Source: CAYVUV01 sp964455095
GTDB lineage: Bacteria > Desulfobacterota > Binatia > HRBIN30 > CADEER01
Direction of reading: 5' to 3'
Assembly (NCBI GenBank): GCA_964455095.1
Contig: CAYVUV010000002.1
Coordinates: 1-48,582, forward strand
Length of the DNA stretch: 48,582 bases
Shown here: positions 44,212 to 48,582 of the stretch, piece by piece
Layout: each line of letters begins with the position of its first letter
Position numbering within the stretch: the stretch's first letter is position 1
Program-made: the position numbers and the translations under genes
The notes under the pieces: generated by a model
The model's database searches: none
What the model saw: the letters and a program-made list of their open reading frames with translations, nothing else
What the model was told of the DNA's origin: nothing

Positions 44212-45657
44212 ATGCTGTTCAACTCGGCTTCCTTCGTCTTCTTCCTCATCGCCGCGGCGACGATCCACTGGATCATCCCGGCGCGATCGCGCCCGGCGTT
44301 CGTCCTGGTCTGCAGCCTGGCGTTCTACGCGGTGTTCGACGTCCCCCATACGGCATTGTTGATCTGCTGCGGGCTGATCGCGTACGCGTTGGCGCTGCGC
44401 ATCGCCCAGACCGCTGACGAGCGCTCCCAGGCGCGTCTGGTGGCCGTCGCCGTGGTCGTGCTGCTCGCCGTGCTGGCGACCTTCAAGTACCTCGGCGCCG
44501 GCCTCGCCGCTGCCGGTGTCGGCGGCCCCCTGATGTCGCTCGCCGTTCCCATCGGCATCTCGTACTACACCTTCAAGCTGATCAGCTATGTGGTGGACGT
44601 CTATTGGGGTGACGTGGAGGCGCGCCGCGATCCATGGTCCGTGCTGCGCTACGCGGCGTTCTTTCCGCAGATTCTCGCCGGACCGATTCAACGCAGCGGC
44701 GACTTCTTCGCGCGCGAGGCGGAAGCGCAATCACCGGACCCTGGATTACTGGTTGCGGGTCTTCGGCTGATTCTGTTCGGCTTCTTCAAGAAGGTCGTCA
44801 TCGCCGACCACGCGGCGATTCTGGTCGACTACGTCTTCGCCGCGCCGCAGGCGTATCCGAGCTACACCCAGTGGGCAGCCGCCTATCTCTTCGCGCTGCA
44901 ACTCTACGCCGACTTTTCCGGCTTGACCGACATCGCGATCGGCGCCGGCTGCCTGTTCGGCGTGCGGGCGCCGAAGAACTTCGACTCGCCGTTCTACGCC
45001 GCCAACATCCAGGACTTCTGGCGCCGCTGGCACATGACGCTCACCGATTGGGTGCGCCGCTATGTCTTTACGCCGCTGCACATGACCCTGCGCGACCTCG
45101 GCCGGATCGGGCTCGTGACGGCCATCGCCGTCAACATGCTGGCGATCGGCATCTGGCACGGGGCACGAACCTCCTATGTGCTCTTCGGCGTGGTCAGCGC
45201 CTGCTACGTCGCCGGCTCGGCGCTGACGCTGCGGCCCCGCGACAAGTTCTTCGCGCGCCATCCGCGGCTGGCGCGGGTGAGGCGCTACGCCGGTCCACTG
45301 CTCACCTTTCACATGGTGGTCGCCTCCCTGGTCGTATTCCGCGCCAACACGTTCGGCGATGCGCTGACGATCTTGCGCGGCTTCGCCGACGGCTTTGTCA
45401 GCGGCCCAGCCGCGCTGCTGTCCGCGTCGACAAAGTGGGGCTCGCTCAAGGGGTGGTCCACCCCGCAGGGCATGCTGCTCGCCGCTGGGGTCGCGGTCAT
45501 GGAGCTGGGGCATCGACTGCAGGCCCGCGACGAATGGCTCGAGAGGCTCGACGCGAGCCCAATCGCCGTGCGTTGGGCGCTGTACTACGCCCTCGTGCTC
45601 GCAATCCTCTTCCTCGCGCCGCTCCAGACGCAGCGGTTCATCTACGCCCAGTTTTGA
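44212..45657 (+). CDS. MBOAT O-acyltransferase, AlgI-like
   Basis: A 481-residue polytopic membrane acyltransferase of the AlgI/DltB family. Family marks are PIGISYYTFKLISY near 110-124, AGPIQRSGDFF and the catalytic histidine His316 in GIWHGARTS. These proteins move an acyl group from a carrier across the membrane to a periplasmic acceptor; the partner SGNH protein completes the transfer. Here the donor would be the ACP charged by the FkbH-like enzyme. The acceptor (a polysaccharide or lipid) is not identified. Confidence 0.93.
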   Translation: MLFNSASFVFFLIAAATIHWIIPARSRPAFVLVCSLAFYAVFDVPHTALLICCGLIAYALALRIAQTADERSQARLVAVAVVVLLAVLATFKYLGAGLAAAGVGGPLMSLAVPIGISYYTFKLISYVVDVYWGDVEARRDPWSVLRYAAFFPQILAGPIQRSGDFFAREAEAQSPDPGLLVAGLRLILFGFFKKVVIADHAAILVDYVFAAPQAYPSYTQWAAAYLFALQLYADFSGLTDIAIGAGCLFGVRAPKNFDSPFYAANIQDFWRRWHMTLTDWVRRYVFTPLHMTLRDLGRIGLVTAIAVNMLAIGIWHGARTSYVLFGVVSACYVAGSALTLRPRDKFFARHPRLARVRRYAGPLLTFHMVVASLVVFRANTFGDALTILRGFADGFVSGPAALLSASTKWGSLKGWSTPQGMLLAAGVAVMELGHRLQARDEWLERLDASPIAVRWALYYALVLAILFLAPLQTQRFIYAQF

Positions 45658-45696
45658 TGCGCGGCACCGCTGGGCGCAGGCCGCACAGCGTCGGCG

Positions 45697-46647
45697 CTAC
45701 CAGATGTCGTTGTGCCGTTTCTGAACGACCAGCGACATCGACCGGGGGACGAACCGCGCATTCTGCAGCGTTCGGTCGGGATTGACGGAGAGGGTTTCGA
45801 GTACGCGCAGGCCATGCTGCTCGGCCAGCAGTACGAGCTCCGATTCGCGTCGAAACTCATAGATGTGATCGACCTGTGCCGCCGTGAGCGCGCCGCTGAG
45901 GAATGCAATCCCGTTTGCCGTGAGCAGATGTTGCACGACCTCGAGCAGCACGTGCGGGTCCTCGAGGTGTTCGATCAGGAAGTTGCACACGCAGGCGTCC
46001 GCCCGCTCGGCTGGACCGCTCAACAGCTTGCGCGCGTCTTCTTCGTGGTACTCGGCCCGCTCCGCGCTACCCGCCGCGACGGCCAGCGATCGCGCGATGC
46101 GGATCGACGACGGGCTGATGTCGAACGCCGAGAGCGTCGCCGACGGCAGATGGTGGAGTGCGAACAACCCCCATCCGCCATGTCCGGGCGCGATCTCCAC
46201 GATGTGCGCCCTGGGCGGGAGGCGCCTCAGAAAGCGGTCTTCGTAGAAGATCGAGATGTCCATGTGGTGGGGCCAGAGGAAGTTGGTCAGATACACACCC
46301 CACAAATAGTCGTCCATCGTCTCGCGCTCGTTGTACACGGCGTCGTAGCACTCGGCATAACTCTTGTTCTGGTAGTGACCGTCCGCCTCATATCGCGCTT
46401 GCGCCAGGTTCACGTCGCCGGAGAACTCAACGAACGCATCCACGGTACGCGAGAGCGCCTGCTCGCCCAGCGCTTGAAAGGCCCAACCGAGAAAGAGATT
46501 GGCGTAGCGATCGAAACGCTCGGGCGCCTTGGCGCGCGCTTCGCCGATCGCCCTTCGCGACCGCGGGTGATGCTCCTCAACGTACGAGAGCAAGCGATCG
46601 ACCAGAGCCGGCACGTGGCCCCTCTTCCCGTTCTTTTTCGAGCTCAA
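45697..46647 (-). CDS. SAM-dependent methyltransferase
   Basis: A 316-residue class I methyltransferase. Motif I is VEIAPGHGGWG (150-160); FDISPSSIRIARS holds the acidic residue for SAM and CNFLIEHLEDPHVLLEV motif IV and post-motif. The N-terminal about 130 residues are helical. The start is a TTG at 46647 with only weak support; an internal GTG is possible. Convergent with the MBOAT gene. It could modify the same glycan, but this is not shown. Confidence 0.85.
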   Translation of the reverse strand: MSSKKNGKRGHVPALVDRLLSYVEEHHPRSRRAIGEARAKAPERFDRYANLFLGWAFQALGEQALSRTVDAFVEFSGDVNLAQARYEADGHYQNKSYAECYDAVYNERETMDDYLWGVYLTNFLWPHHMDISIFYEDRFLRRLPPRAHIVEIAPGHGGWGLFALHHLPSATLSAFDISPSSIRIARSLAVAAGSAERAEYHEEDARKLLSGPAERADACVCNFLIEHLEDPHVLLEVVQHLLTANGIAFLSGALTAAQVDHIYEFRRESELVLLAEQHGLRVLETLSVNPDRTLQNARFVPRSMSLVVQKRHNDIW

Positions 46648-46730
46648 CGCGATCCACTCACTTTTGCGTTGCGTACCACGGGCGTGTCGACCGTCGCAAT
46701 CGTCGGCACCTACTCGTCCGCTCCAGGATG

Positions 46731-46823
46731 CTCGACCGCGCGCTTGTTCGCCCCCTGTGGCTATTGTATGCGTGCCCGATCTCGCAATCGGATCGGAGCG
46801 CGCATCGATGGAGTTTGGTCTCT
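46731..46823 (+). promoter_or_regulatory. Leader and promoter region of the luciferase-like gene (direct repeat B)
   Basis: The 77 bp upstream of the ATG at 46808 plus the first codons, duplicated at 40614-40706. The high conservation of the upstream part suggests a promoter or leader; TATTGT at about 46763 might be a -10-like element. The two copies bracket the acylation genes and methyltransferase. Confidence 0.55.
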
Positions 46824-47947
46824 TCGTTCAGGCACACGTCCCTCGCCATGAGATGGAGGCCGACCCGGTCGGGGCGGAGCACTCGCGGCTGATGCGCGAG
46901 CTCGAGCTGGCGGTGGCCTGCGATCGCGCCGGGTGGAAGTACGTCTGGTCCGTCGAGCACCACTTCCTCGAGGAGTATTCGCACATCTCGGCGTCGGAGA
47001 TCTTCCTGCCCTACGTCGCGGCGCAGACCAAGCGCATCCACGTCGGCTCGGCGATCTACAACATCACGCCGCCGGTCAATCACCCGGCACGGATGGCCGA
47101 GCGCGTCGCGATGCTGGATCACCTGAGCGAGGGGCGGTTCGAGTTCGGCACCGGCCGCGGCTCGTCGAGCACCGAGTTCAAGGGCTTCGGCATCCCCGAC
47201 GGCGACACGACGCGCGCCATGTATGACGAGTCGCTGCGCGAGATCCTGCGCATGTGGCGCGAGACGCGTTACCGCTACGAGGGTAAGTACTTCTCGATGC
47301 CGGAGCGCAACGTGCTGCCGAAGCCCTACAGCCTGCCGCACCCACCGCTGTGGGTCGCCTGCGGCAGCCCGTCGACGTTCGAGAAGGCGGGACGGCTGGG
47401 GCTCGGCGCGCTGTGCTTCAGCCTCGGGTCGCCGAAAGACTTCGAGCCGCTGATCAAGATCTACAAGGACAACATCAAGCACGCCGAGCCGGTCGGCGCC
47501 TACGTGAACAACAACGTCGCGTGTGTCACGGCGCTGCTGTGCACGGAAGACCGCCGCGCGGCGCGCAAGATGGCGCTCAACATGGGCAGCGGCTACCACA
47601 CCAGCCTGGTGTTTCGGTACCTCGACACCTTTCCGCGCCCGGCTGGCGTGCCCGAATGGCCGCAGCTCATCCCGGAGCCGACGCCCGAACAGCTCGAGGA
47701 GCGCATTGCCTCCGGGCAGCGCATCGTCGGCGATCCCGAGGACTGTGCCAAAGCCGTGCAGCAGTATGTCGACGTCGGCTGTGACCAGCTCATCTTCGGC
47801 GTCCTCGCCTCGACGCAACCGCAGGACGTGGCGCTGCGGTCGGTCGAGCTGTTCGGCCAGCACGTCGTGCCGCGCTTCGACAAGGATCCGGTGCACAGCA
47901 CGACGCGCATGCGCCAGGCCGCGCTCGGCAACGGCGCGCGGCGCTGA
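46808..47947 (+). CDS. Luciferase-like (LLM) flavin/F420-dependent oxidoreductase
   Basis: A 379-residue TIM-barrel oxidoreductase of the bacterial luciferase-like family, using FMN or F420. N-terminal MEFGLFVQAH, SVEHHFLEEYSHISASEIFLP and the block NHPARMAERVAMLDHLSEG followed by FGTGRG are the family signature. The start at 46808 is supported by the first strand of the barrel. A second member lies 20 nt downstream on the same strand. Substrate unknown; such enzymes oxidise alkanes, aldehydes, alcohols or sulfonates. Confidence 0.92.
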   Translation: MEFGLFVQAHVPRHEMEADPVGAEHSRLMRELELAVACDRAGWKYVWSVEHHFLEEYSHISASEIFLPYVAAQTKRIHVGSAIYNITPPVNHPARMAERVAMLDHLSEGRFEFGTGRGSSSTEFKGFGIPDGDTTRAMYDESLREILRMWRETRYRYEGKYFSMPERNVLPKPYSLPHPPLWVACGSPSTFEKAGRLGLGALCFSLGSPKDFEPLIKIYKDNIKHAEPVGAYVNNNVACVTALLCTEDRRAARKMALNMGSGYHTSLVFRYLDTFPRPAGVPEWPQLIPEPTPEQLEERIASGQRIVGDPEDCAKAVQQYVDVGCDQLIFGVLASTQPQDVALRSVELFGQHVVPRFDKDPVHSTTRMRQAALGNGARR

Positions 47948-47967
47948 CGGCGCGGCGAGGCCCGGCC

Positions 47968-48582
47968 ATGCCGAACGCGGTCCAAGTCATCCCTGCCGGC
48001 ACGCTCGCATACGGCCTGCAGATGCCGATCGCGGCGCAGAGCACCGTCTTCGCAGCGCCCTGGGAAGCGACGGCGGGCGCCGGCGAGATGCGCCGCATCG
48101 CCGAAGCGTGCGACCGCAACGGATTCTTCTACCTGGCGGTCTCCGACCACGTCTGCGTGCCGCGCTCACACGCCGCGGCGATGTCGACGACGTGGTACGA
48201 CACGGTCGCCACGCTCGGCTTTCTCGCCGCGGTGACGACGCGCGTGCGCTTGATGTCGTACGTCTGGGTAGCGCCCTACCGCCACCCGCTGGTGACGGCG
48301 AAGGCCTTCGCCACGCTCGACGCGCTGTCCGGCGGCCGCGTCATTCTCGGCGTCGGGGCGGGGCATCTGCAGGCGGAGTTCGAGGCGCTCGGCGTCGAGT
48401 TTGCCCGCCGCGGCAAACGGCTCGACGAAGCGATCGACGCGATCGTCGCAGCATGGACCGACGAGTTCCCCGAGCACAGCGGCACGCACTGGAGCTTTCG
48501 CGGTCTGGGGCAGCGGCCGCGGCCGGTGCAGCAACCGCGCCCGCCGATCTGGGTCGGCGGCTCGACGCCCGCCGCGTTGCGC
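47968..48582 (+). CDS. Second LLM-class oxidoreductase, N-terminal part (cut by window edge)
   Basis: The first 205 residues are readable from the ATG at 47968. VSDHVCVPRSH and RHPLVTAKAFATLDALSGGR with ILGVGAGHLQAEFEALG fit the F420-dependent LLM subfamily; RPPIWVGGSTPAALR is also typical. The ATG lies 20 nt after the stop of the previous luciferase-like gene, so the two probably form an operon. Confidence 0.88.
   Translation, partial: MPNAVQVIPAGTLAYGLQMPIAAQSTVFAAPWEATAGAGEMRRIAEACDRNGFFYLAVSDHVCVPRSHAAAMSTTWYDTVATLGFLAAVTTRVRLMSYVWVAPYRHPLVTAKAFATLDALSGGRVILGVGAGHLQAEFEALGVEFARRGKRLDEAIDAIVAAWTDEFPEHSGTHWSFRGLGQRPRPVQQPRPPIWVGGSTPAALR

Overview
The window is a 48.6 kb piece of a GC-rich bacterial chromosome. 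Three things suggest a soil or sediment lineage near Candidatus Binatota, Myxococcota or the former Deltaproteobacteria: a CSLREA protein ending in a dockerin-like EF-hand pair, a repeat protein with a MYXO-CTERM-like tail, and many P450, luciferase-like and dioxygenase genes. The taxon is an inference; no rRNA gene is present. No database search was run. Calls rest on motifs, gene order and remembered family patterns.

Layout. (1) 1-1997: the N-terminal part of valyl-tRNA synthetase (minus strand) and a tRNA-Leu(CAG). (2) 2000-11290: a probable tRNA-associated island. It starts at the 3' end of tRNA-Leu and ends at a 27-nt copy of that 3' end. It holds a very large di-heme peroxidase, a REP-associated tyrosine transposase flanked by inverted REP-like repeats, and a catabolic operon (PcpB/TfdB-type flavin monooxygenase, PcpC-like glutathione transferase, AhpD/CMD-family protein, cytochrome P450) divergent from a TetR regulator. 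No integrase was seen. (3) 11557-21113: secreted or envelope proteins (L,D-transpeptidase, CSLREA beta-helix protein, a giant ELWxxDGT repeat protein) and two iron/2-oxoglutarate oxygenases. (4) 21316-25025: a Fur/PerR-like regulator followed by a periplasmic operon of di-heme peroxidase, Tat-exported metallophosphoesterase and mono-heme cytochrome. (5) 25171-36241: the main discovery, described below. (6) 36387-40580: a winged-helix protein, a SorC-type regulator and a lipoprotein carboxylesterase. (7) 40868-45657: an acylation operon (SGNH protein, FkbH-like protein, acyl carrier protein, AlgI-like MBOAT), then a methyltransferase. (8) 46808-48582: two luciferase-like oxidoreductases, the second cut by the window edge.

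The 11-gene minus-strand operon at 36241-25171 joins two protein-tagging chemistries. Upstream genes form a ubiquitin-like set: an FHA-like/RING-like zinc protein, an E1, an E2-like protein with a cysteine after an HP motif, a YbjN/T3SS-chaperone-like protein, a ubiquitin-fold protein ending in GG plus a six-residue tail, and a JAMM peptidase. Downstream genes form a pupylation set: an Mpa/ARC-like AAA ATPase, a Dop-like enzyme, a 63-residue Pup ending in GGQ, and a PafA-like ligase fused to TPRs. An FtsZ-like protein ends the operon. Most junctions overlap by 4 nt or abut, so the genes are probably made together. No 20S proteasome subunit is encoded here. Each half resembles known or predicted systems; their union with an FtsZ homologue is what deserves attention.
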